From contig NZ_WMEU01000006.1 in NCBI RefSeq assembly GCF_009856295.1, positions 124,001 to 188,000 on the forward strand: a stretch of 64,000 nt of DNA, read 5' to 3'. Every line of letters begins with the position of its first letter. The stretch's first letter is position 1. Both the position numbers and the translations under genes were made by a program. Below the pieces are notes generated by a model. It saw only the letters and a program-made list of their open reading frames with translations, was not told the DNA's origin and did no database searches. The stretch comes from Pontibacillus yanchengensis. Its GTDB lineage: Bacteria > Bacillota > Bacilli > Bacillales > BH030062. Shown piece after piece: positions 43,926 through 53,522 of this stretch.

Positions 43926-44507
43926 ATGCGTTTAGAAAGAATGTCTGACAACAAGTTTAAAATATTTCTTACTTTTGATGACTTAATGGATCGTGGACTT
44001 ACACGTGAAGATCTATGGCAAGACCTTCCGACAGTTCATCAGTTGTTTCATGATATGATGTATGAAGCTACAGATGAACTAGGTATTGAGTTAGAAGGTA
44101 TGCTCCAAGTCCAAGTTTATCTCATGCAAGCTCAAGGAATGCTCATTGTGGTAACACAAAGCGATGATTTAGATGATGAGTATGATGATGACTTTATTGA
44201 AATGAAAGTGACTCTAGATGAGAGTAAAGAAATGGTTTTTGCATTTTCTTCCTTTGAAGACATTATCCAAGTCAGTAAGCATCTTAAGCAATTACCCTTA
44301 ACAGGTGGCTCCGTCTACTTTATGGATTCTCATTATTATATGAAATTAGATGAGAATGAACTATTTGAATTTAACCGTGAGAGTATCATTGCTATTATGT
44401 CGGAGTTTTCATCTCCAAGCACAGTGACCTCACATCGGCTAATAGAATATGGAAAAGAAATATTCAAGTCGAACGCTGTTCAGAGTATTACACAGTATTT
44501 TGACTGA
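43926..44507 (+). CDS. mecB: MecA-paralogue adaptor MecB (YpbH)
   Basis: 193-residue adaptor that targets substrates to the ClpC unfoldase. The N-terminal substrate domain (MRLERMSDNKFKIFLTFDDL) is followed by an acidic linker (DDLDDEYDDDF, about 80-90) and the C-terminal ClpC-binding domain (about 95-193). Location near gudB corresponds to ypbH of B. subtilis rather than to mecA. GGGGGA precedes the ATG. Confidence 0.88.
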   Translation: MRLERMSDNKFKIFLTFDDLMDRGLTREDLWQDLPTVHQLFHDMMYEATDELGIELEGMLQVQVYLMQAQGMLIVVTQSDDLDDEYDDDFIEMKVTLDESKEMVFAFSSFEDIIQVSKHLKQLPLTGGSVYFMDSHYYMKLDENELFEFNRESIIAIMSEFSSPSTVTSHRLIEYGKEIFKSNAVQSITQYFD

Positions 44508-44513
44508 CTTTAA

Positions 44514-44548
44514 CGAAGATCGATCCCTCTAGGACGATCTTTTTTTCA
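44514..44548 (+). terminator. Terminator after mecB
   Basis: AAGATCGATCC and GGACGATCTT pair with one bulge, followed by TTTTT. Confidence 0.8.
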
Positions 44549-44640
44549 CTTTAAGGTCTTTTTTACACCTGGCTATGTTAAATATGTAGTAATTTTTTTA
44601 GCAGAGAAGACAGGGAAGAAAAGTTATTCAATAAACGAGA

Positions 44641-45282
44641 CATAATCGTGAAGACTTAAAATCGAGAAATTTGGTAATCCCGAAAGAGCGATGTTTTCGT
44701 AGAGTTAGTTAGAATAAAGGTGGCCGTGGAACAACTCGCGTCCTGCCGGCGAGCTGGCAAGCTACCTTGGCGGAAAAACACCCTCAAGGGGATTTTGCCT
44801 ACCTCTTTCTCCGGCGGGAGTTCCTTGTTCCATGTCCACCTCCTGCGATGTTGGGAGAAACGGAAACATTGCTAGGTTAGAGAGGTTGAGGTATTTGAAT
44901 ATCTTCTGACGGTCTACACCCTAGTAAGTTCTAGTATAACAATTGGTTCATATCAAAAAATTCTGTGGCAAGAAAGCCAATGGACATTTAGTTCGCTGTT
45001 TGTAAAAAAATAAAGTTTTTATTTGTCCGTAAATCTATCCAAAGACGGTTTTCACTAAAAATAAGAGCTTATATGTCCTTTCGGCAGACATACAACATTT
45101 GGCCGTGGGTCCGATAGCCATTACCCGGCTTGAGGTGAAGGGGAGAGGGAGCAAAGCGACTGAGAAGGCTCACCAGCTCGCCCGCAGGAAAGCGAGTTGC
45201 TTCACCGTAACCCCCTTCCATTTTCAAGTATCGGCCCCATCACCTTTTGAATATATCTCGAATCCAAGTCTTCAAGATAATG
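44641..45282 (+). repeat. R1 intergenic repeat, copy B (full length, forward)
   Basis: 642 bp between mecB and ddl with the same plan as copy A. The left end is CATAATCGTGAAGACTT and the right end is the complement of CATTATCTTGAAGACTTGG. Blocks such as TATCTTCTGACGGTCTACAC and TAGTTCGCTG are shared letter for letter with copy A. The first hairpin carries about 100 bp of extra inverted sequence between its arms, while the second hairpin is shorter than in A. No gene is present in 44549-45492. Confidence 0.85.
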
Positions 45283-45492
45283 GGGCTTATAATGGATATT
45301 CCAGCAGTATTTAACCAGGTCCGTAATAATAGTTAAAAGAAATCAAAAAGGTAAGACTTAGACTACTCTACAAAATATCATTATTGACCTGATTTTTATA
45401 ATTTAAATAGATGGATTGATGATAAGATGTTAAGATTATTTTGGACCTAAGCTGTTCAATTGGTAGTAAAGTTTTGATGGGGAGTGTCACGT

Positions 45493-46422
45493 GTGAAAAT
45501 TGCCGTGCTTTACGGAGGAATTTCAGGAGAAAGGGAAGTATCACTTTCAACTGGTAAAGGAATAATAAAAGCATTAGAATATAATGGACATGATGTAAGC
45601 GGAATTGATTTTCATCCAGAACAGATACATGAAATTCTAGATTTAGATGTGGATATTGTATTTATTGGATTGCATGGAAAGCACGGTGAAGATGGAAGAA
45701 TTCAAGGATTACTAGATATGCTGGGTGTTCCTTATGTGGGTTCAGGTGTGTTAGCATCATCATTAGCTATGGATAAATCCAAAGCTAAGCAAATTTTTCA
45801 TCAAAATGGGTTACAAACAGCCCAAAGCATAAGTCTGCCTGTACAAAGTGGGAAAAACCCTCAAACGATGGTAGAAGAGGTTAAGCAGGCTCTTACACTA
45901 CCTTTGGTGATTAAACCAAATCAAGAAGGCTCTACATTAGGATTGACAATCGTAAAAACCGAAGACCAGCTTTTGCCTGCAATTAAAGAAGCAATAAAGT
46001 GTGATTCTGTTATCCTTGCAGAAGAATACGTAGTAGGACGGGAAGTCACGGTAGCGGTTATGGGTACTCAAGGAAATGAAAAAGCATTACCTGTTATAGA
46101 AATTATCCCTAAAAATGATTATTATGATTACGAATCTAAATATACGCCAGGTGGTAGTGAACATGTATGTCCTGCAGAAGTTTCTAAAGATATAACAACA
46201 ATTCTTCAACGAGATGCTGTTCTGGCTCATCAGCTCCTAGGTTGCAATACATATTCACGAGTTGATTTTATTATTTCAAATGATGGGAAACCTATCATAT
46301 TAGAAGTGAATACATTACCAGGGATGACACCAACTAGCTTGTTTCCAGATGCAGCAAATGTGATGGGAATGAGTTATGAACAAATGGTTGAAGAATTTGT
46401 ATGTATTTCATTGCAAGATTAG
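45493..46422 (+). CDS. ddl: D-alanine--D-alanine ligase
   Basis: ATP-grasp enzyme making the D-Ala-D-Ala dipeptide for peptidoglycan. It has 309 residues, the short (DdlB-like) form rather than the about 350-residue form usual in Bacillus. IAVLYGGISGEREVSLSTG, GLHGKHGEDGRIQGLL and EVNTLPGMTPTSLFP are the signatures. GTG at 45493 stands 8 bp after GGAG; the GTG at 45484 is too close. It is monocistronic behind R1 copy B. Confidence 0.92.
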   Translation: MKIAVLYGGISGEREVSLSTGKGIIKALEYNGHDVSGIDFHPEQIHEILDLDVDIVFIGLHGKHGEDGRIQGLLDMLGVPYVGSGVLASSLAMDKSKAKQIFHQNGLQTAQSISLPVQSGKNPQTMVEEVKQALTLPLVIKPNQEGSTLGLTIVKTEDQLLPAIKEAIKCDSVILAEEYVVGREVTVAVMGTQGNEKALPVIEIIPKNDYYDYESKYTPGGSEHVCPAEVSKDITTILQRDAVLAHQLLGCNTYSRVDFIISNDGKPIILEVNTLPGMTPTSLFPDAANVMGMSYEQMVEEFVCISLQD

Positions 46423-46572
46423 GGAAACCCACTTATAATGAAATCGCTTACAGCTTTTAAATGAGCATAATTGTTTATATCCTGTTGCATATGTGAATAG
46501 AACATGTATACTAATTGCTGTATAGAAACAGGATGACTTTGACTGAACTGATTATTCATGGGAGGTAAGTTC

Positions 46573-47856
46573 ATGGTAGCCGATAAAGCAACTGATTCTG
46601 CAAATGAAAATAACAATGAAAAGATGGATGTATTAAAATCAACACAAACAGTAGTAAGTAATGCTCTAGAGAAACTAGGTTATCCAAAAGAGGTTTTTGA
46701 ATTATTAAAAGAACCAGTTCGAATGATGTCAGTACGTATTCCAGTACGTATGGATAATGGCTCTATTAAAATATTTACGGGCTACAGAGCTCAGCATAAT
46801 GATGCTGTAGGTCCGACAAAGGGTGGGGTTCGATTCCATCCAAATGTAACAGAAAAAGAAGTGAAAGCTCTTTCTATTTGGATGAGCTTAAAAGCAGGCA
46901 TTGTTGACCTTCCTTATGGTGGAGGTAAGGGAGGCATTGTTTGTGATCCAAGAGAAATGTCCTTCAGAGAATTAGAAGGGTTAAGTCGTGGATACGTTCG
47001 TTCGATAAGTCAAATTGTAGGACCTACAAAAGATATACCTGCACCAGACGTCTTTACAAATTCTCAAATCATGGCTTGGATGATGGATGAATACAGTCGT
47101 ATTGACGAATTTAATAACCCTGGATTCATCACAGGTAAACCTATTGTATTGGGTGGTTCACATGGTCGTGAGTCAGCTACAGCAAAGGGAGTTACTATCT
47201 GTATCGAAGAAGCAGCAAAAAAGAAAGACATTAACATTAAAGGTGCTCGAGTCGTTATTCAAGGATTTGGAAACGCTGGTAGCTTCTTAGCGAAATTCAT
47301 GCATCATAAGGGTGCAAAAGTTATAGGCATTTCAGACGCATATGGTGCCTTACATGATCCAGAAGGTTTGGACATTGATTACTTATTAGATCGTCGTGAT
47401 AGTTTTGGGGCGGTCACTAACCTCTTCAAAAATACCATTTCAAATCAAGAACTGCTTGAATTGGATTGTGATATCTTAGTACCAGCAGCTATTGAGAATC
47501 AAATTACAGAAGAGAATGCTCATAATATAAAAGCAAGTATTGTAGTTGAAGCAGCAAATGGCCCAACCACATTAGAAGCTACTAAGATCCTTTCAGAACG
47601 TGAAATCCTACTTGTCCCTGACGTTTTAGCATCAGCTGGAGGAGTAACCGTTTCTTATTTTGAATGGGTACAAAACAACCAAGGCTATTATTGGAGCGAA
47701 GAAGAAGTGGAAGAAAAGCTTCATAAAGTTATGGTGAAAGGGTTTAACTCAGTATATAATACAGCAGAAACAAGACGAATTGATATGCGTCTTGCGTCGT
47801 ACATGGTTGGCGTAAGGAAGATGGCAGAAGCAGCACGCTTCCGTGGATGGATATAG
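46573..47856 (+). CDS. gudB: NAD-type glutamate dehydrogenase GudB
   Basis: Catabolic glutamate dehydrogenase (glutamate to 2-oxoglutarate plus ammonium). It has 427 residues, the same as active B. subtilis GudB. FTGYRAQHNDAVGPTKGG and PYGGGKGGI hold the catalytic Lys residues; GFGNAGSFLA is the dinucleotide loop. The 9-base duplication that silences gudB in strain 168 is absent (single KEVKALSIW). The ATG at 46573 follows GGGAGG; the ATG at 46558 lies before that site. Confidence 0.96.
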   Translation: MVADKATDSANENNNEKMDVLKSTQTVVSNALEKLGYPKEVFELLKEPVRMMSVRIPVRMDNGSIKIFTGYRAQHNDAVGPTKGGVRFHPNVTEKEVKALSIWMSLKAGIVDLPYGGGKGGIVCDPREMSFRELEGLSRGYVRSISQIVGPTKDIPAPDVFTNSQIMAWMMDEYSRIDEFNNPGFITGKPIVLGGSHGRESATAKGVTICIEEAAKKKDINIKGARVVIQGFGNAGSFLAKFMHHKGAKVIGISDAYGALHDPEGLDIDYLLDRRDSFGAVTNLFKNTISNQELLELDCDILVPAAIENQITEENAHNIKASIVVEAANGPTTLEATKILSEREILLVPDVLASAGGVTVSYFEWVQNNQGYYWSEEEVEEKLHKVMVKGFNSVYNTAETRRIDMRLASYMVGVRKMAEAARFRGWI

Positions 47857-47871
47857 CTTGAAACTTTACTT

Positions 47872-47914
47872 AGCATCTCCTATCATAATGTTGGTAGGAG
47901 ATGCTTTTATTTTG
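47872..47914 (+). terminator. Terminator after gudB
   Basis: GCATCTCCTA and TAGGAGATGC with a 12-base loop, then TTTTATTTT. Confidence 0.88.
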
Positions 47915-48006
47915 TAAATAAAGATGAGCTATACGTTATATAATAAAAAATCTTATTCCATTCAGAAAAATTCTAAGCTGTTTTCATCTAAGAGGAGTGA
48001 AATAAA

Positions 48007-48987
48007 GTGCAAAAAGAAGAAGTGATTATTATTGGAGCTGGTCCTTGTGGTATGTCTGCCGCTATTGAACTTCAAGAGCGTGGCATAAATCCTCTCCTTA
48101 TAGAAAAAGGGAATGTGGTAAATTCTATTCACAATTACCCAACCCATCAAATGTTTTTTAGTTCCAGTGAAAAATTAGAAATTGGCCAGATGCCGTTTAT
48201 CACGGAACATAAAAAGCCGGTTCGGAACCAGGCTTTAGCCTATTATCGTGCTGTAGCACAACGTAAAAACTTACGTATAAATGCTTTTGAAAAAGTTGAG
48301 AAAGTTAATAAAGAAGATTATCACTTCCACTTATGTACACTAAAGAAAAATGGTGAGCAAGTTGAATATATTGCAAATAAAGTGATTATTGCCACTGGCT
48401 ACTATGATCAACCGAATTATATGGGAATTAAAGGTGAGACTTTAGATAAGGTTATGCACTATTTCAAGGAACCTCACCCTTATTTTGATAAAGAAGTAGT
48501 TGTCATTGGGGGCAAGAACTCAGCCGTAGATACGACACTAGAGCTTGTCAAAGCAGGAGCTCGGGTTACTGTTCTATATCGTGGTGCTGAATACTCTAAA
48601 AGTGTTAAGCCGTGGATTCTACCTGAATTTGATGCTTTAGTGCAAAAAGAAGACATTAAAATGGAGTTTAATGCTACCGTAACAGAAATTACGGAAGATA
48701 AAGTATTTTACGAAGTAAATGGGCAAACGTATGAAGTGGAAAATGATTTTGTGTTTGCCATGACTGGATATCATCCAGACCATAGCTTTTTAAAGCAAAT
48801 GGGAATCACTATTGAAGAAGATACTGGTAGACCTAGTTTTCATGACGAAACGATGGAAACAAATGTACCAGGTCTTTTTATTGCAGGTGTTATTGCAGCT
48901 GGGTATAACAATAATGAAATCTTTATTGAAAATGGACGACATCATGGTGAGTTTATTGCTAAGGCCATTTGTGGAGAACAATTATAA
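48007..48987 (+). CDS. ypdA: Bacillithiol disulfide reductase YpdA (Bdr)
   Basis: NADPH-dependent FAD flavoprotein that reduces bacillithiol disulfide, keeping the bacillithiol pool reduced. It has 326 residues. The FAD loop is GAGPCG with Cys14, the conserved Cys of the family. The NADPH loop is IGGKNSAVD. The C-terminal FAD block GLFIAGVIAAG is intact. GTG start after GAGGAG. It lies next to gudB as in B. subtilis. Confidence 0.93.
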   Translation: MQKEEVIIIGAGPCGMSAAIELQERGINPLLIEKGNVVNSIHNYPTHQMFFSSSEKLEIGQMPFITEHKKPVRNQALAYYRAVAQRKNLRINAFEKVEKVNKEDYHFHLCTLKKNGEQVEYIANKVIIATGYYDQPNYMGIKGETLDKVMHYFKEPHPYFDKEVVVIGGKNSAVDTTLELVKAGARVTVLYRGAEYSKSVKPWILPEFDALVQKEDIKMEFNATVTEITEDKVFYEVNGQTYEVENDFVFAMTGYHPDHSFLKQMGITIEEDTGRPSFHDETMETNVPGLFIAGVIAAGYNNNEIFIENGRHHGEFIAKAICGEQL

Positions 48988-48998
48988 TAAAGGAAAAA

Positions 48999-49155
48999 GA
49001 GGCTGCGACATAATTGCTTTAGCCTATTAAAAATCCGAACTATAATTCGAAATCTTCTTTATGAGGATTCGAAATAGTTCGGAATTTTTCTTTATAAATT
49101 TCTGTTTTCTTATTATCATTCGTCTTTAGAACTGGGTGTCCCAGCCCCTTTTTTC
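48999..49155. repeat. Nested long hairpin element after ypdA
   Basis: Outer arms GAGGCTGCGACA and TGTCCCAGCCCC enclose a second imperfect stem (AAATCCGAACTA near 49030 with TAGTTCGGAATTTTT near 49075). It ends in TTTTTT, so it can terminate ypdA. The outer arms resemble the GGCTGGGACA-type hairpin repeats common between Firmicute genes. The remaining 49156-49298 is AT-rich with nothing recognised. Confidence 0.65.
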
Positions 49156-49298
49156 GATGAAAACATGTGCCTCTTAGAGGTTTAGATTCAGTGTCAGTAA
49201 CGTAGTATCATACATGGTATTTTTCTTTTATCTTTTTCAAATAGATTAAGTCTGTATTTATCCAATCACCTTAATGTTATTTTTGTAAGATCTACTAA

Positions 49299-50267
49299 CT
49301 AGGCAAATATTGCCACTAGATCGTGTGGATTACGAGTTAGTTCTAATGAAATCATTAGTTTTATTCTAGCTTTAGGTCCTGTAAGACCATTTGAAAAAAT
49401 TACCCCCATATCCTTCAATTGTTTTCCTCCACCTTCATAGCTATAAATATCTTGAACGATACCTTGATAGCACCTAGATACAAGTACAACAGGTGTACCT
49501 GAATTCACAATATCCCGAAGAGGTTTAACCAATGCAGGGGGGATATTTCCTTGCCCTAAAGCTTCTATAACTAACCCATCTATATTAGTTGTTCGAATAG
49601 CTTCTAAAATGGATTGATCCATTCCGGCGTACGTTTTTAACAGCGCTACATGGGTTGAGATTGTTTGAATAGGATAGGACTCATGTTTCGTTAACGTATG
49701 ATGGAAAAAAGTCCCTCGTTTTGTCACCATACCTATTGGGCCATATTGTGGGCTTTGAAAGGTTGCCACATTACTTGTAGAAGTCTTCGTAACGTTTTGA
49801 GCTGTGTGAATTTCATCATTCATGACTACAAGGACACCTTTATCCTTAGCCTCTTCAGAACAAGCTACTCTTACAGAGGTAATCAGATTATAAAGTCCAT
49901 CAGAACCAATCTCATTTATCGATCTCATTGCTCCTGTTACAACTACAGGCTTACGTGTTTGTAAATACAAATCTAAGAAGTAAGCTGTCTCTTCTAGTGT
50001 ATCTGTACCATGAGTAACGACGATTCCATCATAATCTTCAGTAGCTAGTTGTTCATGAATCCTTGATCCTAACTGCAGCATATTTTTTGGTGTCATATGA
50101 GGGGAGGGAATATGAAATAAAACTTCATCTTTTATATGTGCGAACTCTGCTAAAGAGGGTACTACCTCATATAAGGGATGTTCCGTTGCTGGTGAAACTT
50201 CTCCAGTATCTTTATCTTCCTTCATAGAAATAGTTCCACCTGTATGTATAATCAGAACATTTTTCAC
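49299..50267 (-). CDS. ansA: L-asparaginase
   Basis: Hydrolyses L-asparagine to aspartate and ammonium. It has 322 residues. The two catalytic Thr signatures are IIHTGGTIS (Thr12 region) and VTHGTDTLEETAYF. No signal peptide, so cytoplasmic. GTG at 50267 follows AGGTGAT; the GTG three codons upstream is less well placed. It is transcribed opposite to its neighbours, without ansB or a regulator adjacent. Confidence 0.92.
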   Translation of the reverse strand: MKNVLIIHTGGTISMKEDKDTGEVSPATEHPLYEVVPSLAEFAHIKDEVLFHIPSPHMTPKNMLQLGSRIHEQLATEDYDGIVVTHGTDTLEETAYFLDLYLQTRKPVVVTGAMRSINEIGSDGLYNLITSVRVACSEEAKDKGVLVVMNDEIHTAQNVTKTSTSNVATFQSPQYGPIGMVTKRGTFFHHTLTKHESYPIQTISTHVALLKTYAGMDQSILEAIRTTNIDGLVIEALGQGNIPPALVKPLRDIVNSGTPVVLVSRCYQGIVQDIYSYEGGGKQLKDMGVIFSNGLTGPKARIKLMISLELTRNPHDLVAIFA

Positions 50268-50356
50268 TTCTATCACCTACTCATTAAGTTAGTATTTTAT
50301 TTCCAATATGTTCATGATACGATGGAATAGATGTGAATGGAAGGGGAGTGACGGTC

Positions 50357-51043
50357 TTGTTTGCAATTTTATCTGCAGCGGTTGCACCAGGTTTTTCCTT
50401 GCTTGCCTTTGTTTATTTAAAGGACCGTTTTGATTCTGAGCCCTTTTCCAAGGTACTACGAACGTTTATATTGGGTGCATTATTGGTTTTTCCTATTATG
50501 TTTATTCAATACGCTTTTGAACAGGAAGGTGTAGCTCAGACACCATTCCTAAAATCATTTTTGTTATCTGGTGCATTGGAAGAGTTCTTTAAGTGGTTTA
50601 TCTTCTTGTATGCAATATATAAACACACGGAGTTTGAGGGTCGTTATGATGGAATAGTTTATGGGGTTTCCATCAGCCTTGGCTTTGCTACGGTAGAAAA
50701 TCTTTTGTATTTATTAGCTAATGGTATATCACTCGCTTTTTTAAGGGCTTTATTTCCAGTGTCTTGTCATGCACTTCTAGGAGTGTTGATGGGGTATTAT
50801 ATGGGAAGAGCCAAGGTAGGAGCTGTTAAAAATCAATATAAGGTTCTTACGGTTGCGCTTTTAATACCAGCAATTTTACATGGTTTCTATGATATAGTGT
50901 TAGAAGTTCAGAGTAGTAATGTGATATATGTATTAATCCCTTTTATGATTATGCTTTGGTTTATGGCACTTCATAAAATAAAGACAACCAACCAAAGGAG
51001 AGAAAACGTTATTCCAATTGAAAAACGAAAATGGAAAGCTTAG
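50357..51043 (+). CDS. prsW: Intramembrane protease PrsW
   Basis: Site-1 protease that cleaves anti-sigma-W factor RsiW in envelope stress. It has 228 residues and about eight helices. The signature EExxK is seen as LEEFFKWF, with HALLGV and LHGFYDI as later conserved His blocks. The TTG at 50357 gives an N-terminus (FAILSAAVAPG) matching B. subtilis PrsW and sits 9 bp after GGGGAG; the in-frame GTG at 50333 lies before that ribosome site. sigW-rsiW are not in this window. Confidence 0.92.
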   Translation: MFAILSAAVAPGFSLLAFVYLKDRFDSEPFSKVLRTFILGALLVFPIMFIQYAFEQEGVAQTPFLKSFLLSGALEEFFKWFIFLYAIYKHTEFEGRYDGIVYGVSISLGFATVENLLYLLANGISLAFLRALFPVSCHALLGVLMGYYMGRAKVGAVKNQYKVLTVALLIPAILHGFYDIVLEVQSSNVIYVLIPFMIMLWFMALHKIKTTNQRRENVIPIEKRKWKA

Positions 51044-51045
51044 AA

Positions 51046-51082
51046 ACAGTCTACCGTATATAGTAGGCTGTATTTTTTTATC
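51046..51082 (+). terminator. Terminator after prsW
   Basis: ACAGTCTAC, 7-base loop, GTAGGCTGT with one mismatch, then a T-run. Confidence 0.75.
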
Positions 51083-51209
51083 TTTTTTACAATCGTTCTG
51101 GAAAGTTGCAAGGTACTCATTCTTATTTAGCCACAAGTTATGTATAAAAGCACTGTAGTTTCAAAAACTAGATGCGACAACTAGATCATTTATATCAGGA
51201 GGAGCAGCA

Positions 51210-52070
51210 ATGAAACTTATTCGGATCATTTCAATCGTACTGTTACTCGTGGTGCTATCTATTTCTATACCATCTAGCTATATGGAGGAAACACAAGCCT
51301 TCAGTCAACGAACTTTACAAAAAGGGGCAACAGGTGATGATGTTATAGAATTGCAAGCGAGATTACAGTATATAGGTTTTTACAATGGGAACATTGATGG
51401 CGTATTTGGTTGGGGAACATATTGGGCTCTACGAAATTTTCAACAGGATTTTGGTTTGAAGATTGATGGGTTACTAGGTGGAGAAACGAAGCAAAAACTA
51501 GTGGCAGCAACGAAATATGACAAACAATATGTGAAACAAAAAATTCGTTCAGGCAAGGACTTTACTTATTATGGTGGTGTACCAAAAGAAATTCAAACAG
51601 AAGATGGAGGTCAACCTCAGACAACAAATCAAGGAAATCAACAAAAGGCAGAGCAGGGGGAGCAACAAGCTAAAGAAAAATCTGGTGCAACAGCTGTGAA
51701 CATACCATCAGGTTATTCTCAGAATGACATTCAATTGATGGCGAATGCAGTACATGGAGAGGCGCGTGGAGAGCCTTATGTAGGACAAGTTGCAGTCGCT
51801 GCCGTCATATTGAATCGAGTTGAGAACGCTTCTTTTCCGAATTCGGTATCAGGCGTCATATTTGAACCAAGAGCTTTTACAGCAGTAGCAGACGGTCAGA
51901 TTTGGTTAACCCCAGATGAAAAGTCAAAAGAAGCAGTTATTGATGCTCTTAATGGTTGGGATCCTTCTGGGCAAGCTATCTACTACTTTAATCCAAATAC
52001 AGCTACGTCAGATTGGATTTGGAGTAGACCTCAAATTAAGAAGATAGGAAAACACATTTTCGCAAAATAA
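51210..52070 (+). CDS. sleB: Spore cortex-lytic enzyme SleB
   Basis: Lytic transglycosylase that degrades cortex muramic-lactam glycan during germination. It has 286 residues: a signal peptide (about 1-30), a PG_binding_1 domain (about 40-95: VIELQARLQYIGFYNGNIDGVFG, in parts), a Gln-rich linker (about 130-165) and a hydrolase_2 domain with the catalytic Glu in NAVHGEARGEPY. AGGAGGAG precedes the ATG. Followed by ypeB, which it needs for assembly. Confidence 0.96.
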   Translation: MKLIRIISIVLLLVVLSISIPSSYMEETQAFSQRTLQKGATGDDVIELQARLQYIGFYNGNIDGVFGWGTYWALRNFQQDFGLKIDGLLGGETKQKLVAATKYDKQYVKQKIRSGKDFTYYGGVPKEIQTEDGGQPQTTNQGNQQKAEQGEQQAKEKSGATAVNIPSGYSQNDIQLMANAVHGEARGEPYVGQVAVAAVILNRVENASFPNSVSGVIFEPRAFTAVADGQIWLTPDEKSKEAVIDALNGWDPSGQAIYYFNPNTATSDWIWSRPQIKKIGKHIFAK

Positions 52071-52091
52071 ACGAGGAAAGGAAGTGGGGGT

Positions 52092-53432
52092 ATGATTCGC
52101 TGGTTATTAATAGGCGTGCTGGCTCTTGGAATAGTTGGAACAGGAGTATGGGGTTATCAAGAGCACAAAGAAAAAAACGCCATACTTGTTCAGGCAGAGA
52201 ATTCGTATCAGAGAGCTTTTCATGATTTAACATATCAAATGGAGTTACTCCACGACAAAATGGGTACTGTTTTAGCGATGAACACTCAAAAACAGCTATC
52301 ACCTCAGTTAGCTGATATTTGGAGATTAACTTCTGAAGCTCACAATGATGTAGGTCAACTTCCGTTAGTGCTATTACCTTTTAATAAAACGGAAGAATTT
52401 TTAGCGAACATCGGTGAATTTAGTTATAGGACTGCGATAAGAGACTTAAGCAAAAAACCTTTGTCGGATGATGAAGTTTCCATGCTTAACAAGTTATACA
52501 AACAATCTGGAGAAATTAAAAATGAGTTAAGGAAAGTTCAACATACTGTATTGAATGAGAATTTAAAGTGGATGGATGTTGAGTTAGCGTTAGCGACGGA
52601 AGATAAGAGTGACAACAAAATTATTGATGGATTTAAAACAGTCGAAAAAAACGTTGAAGGGTATTCTGAAGGTGATCTAGGTCCTATGTTTACAGGAGCT
52701 ACAAATGATAATCATGAATTTAGATTTGTGAAGGGGGAAGATTTGTCAGAAGAGGAAGCCAAAGAAAAAACAAAAAACATCTTTTCTATACCTGAAGGTG
52801 CAAACATCACCATGACAAAAAGTGGGAAAGGGGCTGAAATCCCTACCTACAGTATTTCTTATCGTGGAGATAGAAAGAACGGATATATGGATATGACGAT
52901 TAAAGGTGGCAATCCCATTGATATCATGGTCGATAGGAAAGTAAAAGAACAGGAATTAAGCCTTTATAAAGGGTTAAATAAAGCAGAGGAATTTTTAAAA
53001 AGGCATGAGTATAAGGGAATGGAAGCTTTTCAAAGTAGTCAATATGACAACATAGGGGTTTATAGTTTTCTATACGTCCAAGACGAAGTAAGAGTCTATC
53101 CGGACTCGATGCAAGTTAAAGTTGCTTTGGATAATGGAGATGTATTAGGTCTTTCCGCTAGAGACTTTTTAAGAAATCATGAGCAACGATCTTTTCCAAA
53201 ACCTGCTCTCTCAGAAGAAAAAGCAAAAGAAAATGTAAATCCAAATGTAAAAATTCAGGAACATCACTTAGCTCTTATTGAAAATGATCTTAATGAAGAG
53301 GTTTTATGTTATGAATTTGTTGGTACTATGGGTGAAAGTACCTATCGGATTTTTATAAATGCAAAGGATGGCACTGAAGAAAAAGTAGAGAAATTGAAGC
53401 AATCTGAAATGAAATTTGGTCAAACTGCTTAG
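52092..53432 (+). CDS. ypeB: Germination protein YpeB
   Basis: Required for SleB localisation and stability in the spore; it also inhibits SleB. It has 446 residues: an N-terminal membrane helix (3-22), a helical N-domain (about 30-200) and C-terminal PepSY-type repeats (about 230-440). Cotranscribed with sleB, with a 21-bp gap. A terminator starts at its stop codon. Confidence 0.96.
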   Translation: MIRWLLIGVLALGIVGTGVWGYQEHKEKNAILVQAENSYQRAFHDLTYQMELLHDKMGTVLAMNTQKQLSPQLADIWRLTSEAHNDVGQLPLVLLPFNKTEEFLANIGEFSYRTAIRDLSKKPLSDDEVSMLNKLYKQSGEIKNELRKVQHTVLNENLKWMDVELALATEDKSDNKIIDGFKTVEKNVEGYSEGDLGPMFTGATNDNHEFRFVKGEDLSEEEAKEKTKNIFSIPEGANITMTKSGKGAEIPTYSISYRGDRKNGYMDMTIKGGNPIDIMVDRKVKEQELSLYKGLNKAEEFLKRHEYKGMEAFQSSQYDNIGVYSFLYVQDEVRVYPDSMQVKVALDNGDVLGLSARDFLRNHEQRSFPKPALSEEKAKENVNPNVKIQEHHLALIENDLNEEVLCYEFVGTMGESTYRIFINAKDGTEEKVEKLKQSEMKFGQTA

Positions 53433-53463
53433 GGAAAGATGAAACTTGTCTTTCCCTTTTTTG
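53433..53463 (+). terminator. Terminator of sleB-ypeB
   Basis: GGGAAAGA and TCTTTCCC around an AC-rich loop, then TTTTTT. An ATG frame that would extend the next gene upstream begins inside this stem, which argues against that start. Confidence 0.88.
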
Positions 53464-53522
53464 ATTTTTTTGCCATAATAATGAATAGATGCTCACAACC
53501 GATAGGGAGAGAGGGAAAGAGC

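Noticed and set aside
45099..45314. Frame at the right end of R1 copy B as a gene before ddl
   Set aside because: It lies within hairpin 2 and the right terminal repeat. Its peptide is partly shared with copy A in a different frame context and lacks start signals.
46558..47856. Cryptic gudB with the 9-base duplication seen in B. subtilis 168
   Set aside because: The segment reads KEVKALSIW once only, so the gene should be active.
51142..51171. Sigma-G promoter for sleB
   Set aside because: GTATA gives a possible -35, but the expected CATnnTA at the right spacing is not there, so I did not list it.
53439..53522. Upstream ATG extension of motI
   Set aside because: It begins inside the sleB-ypeB terminator stem and adds 28 residues not found in the family; the TTG at 53523 has a ribosome site.
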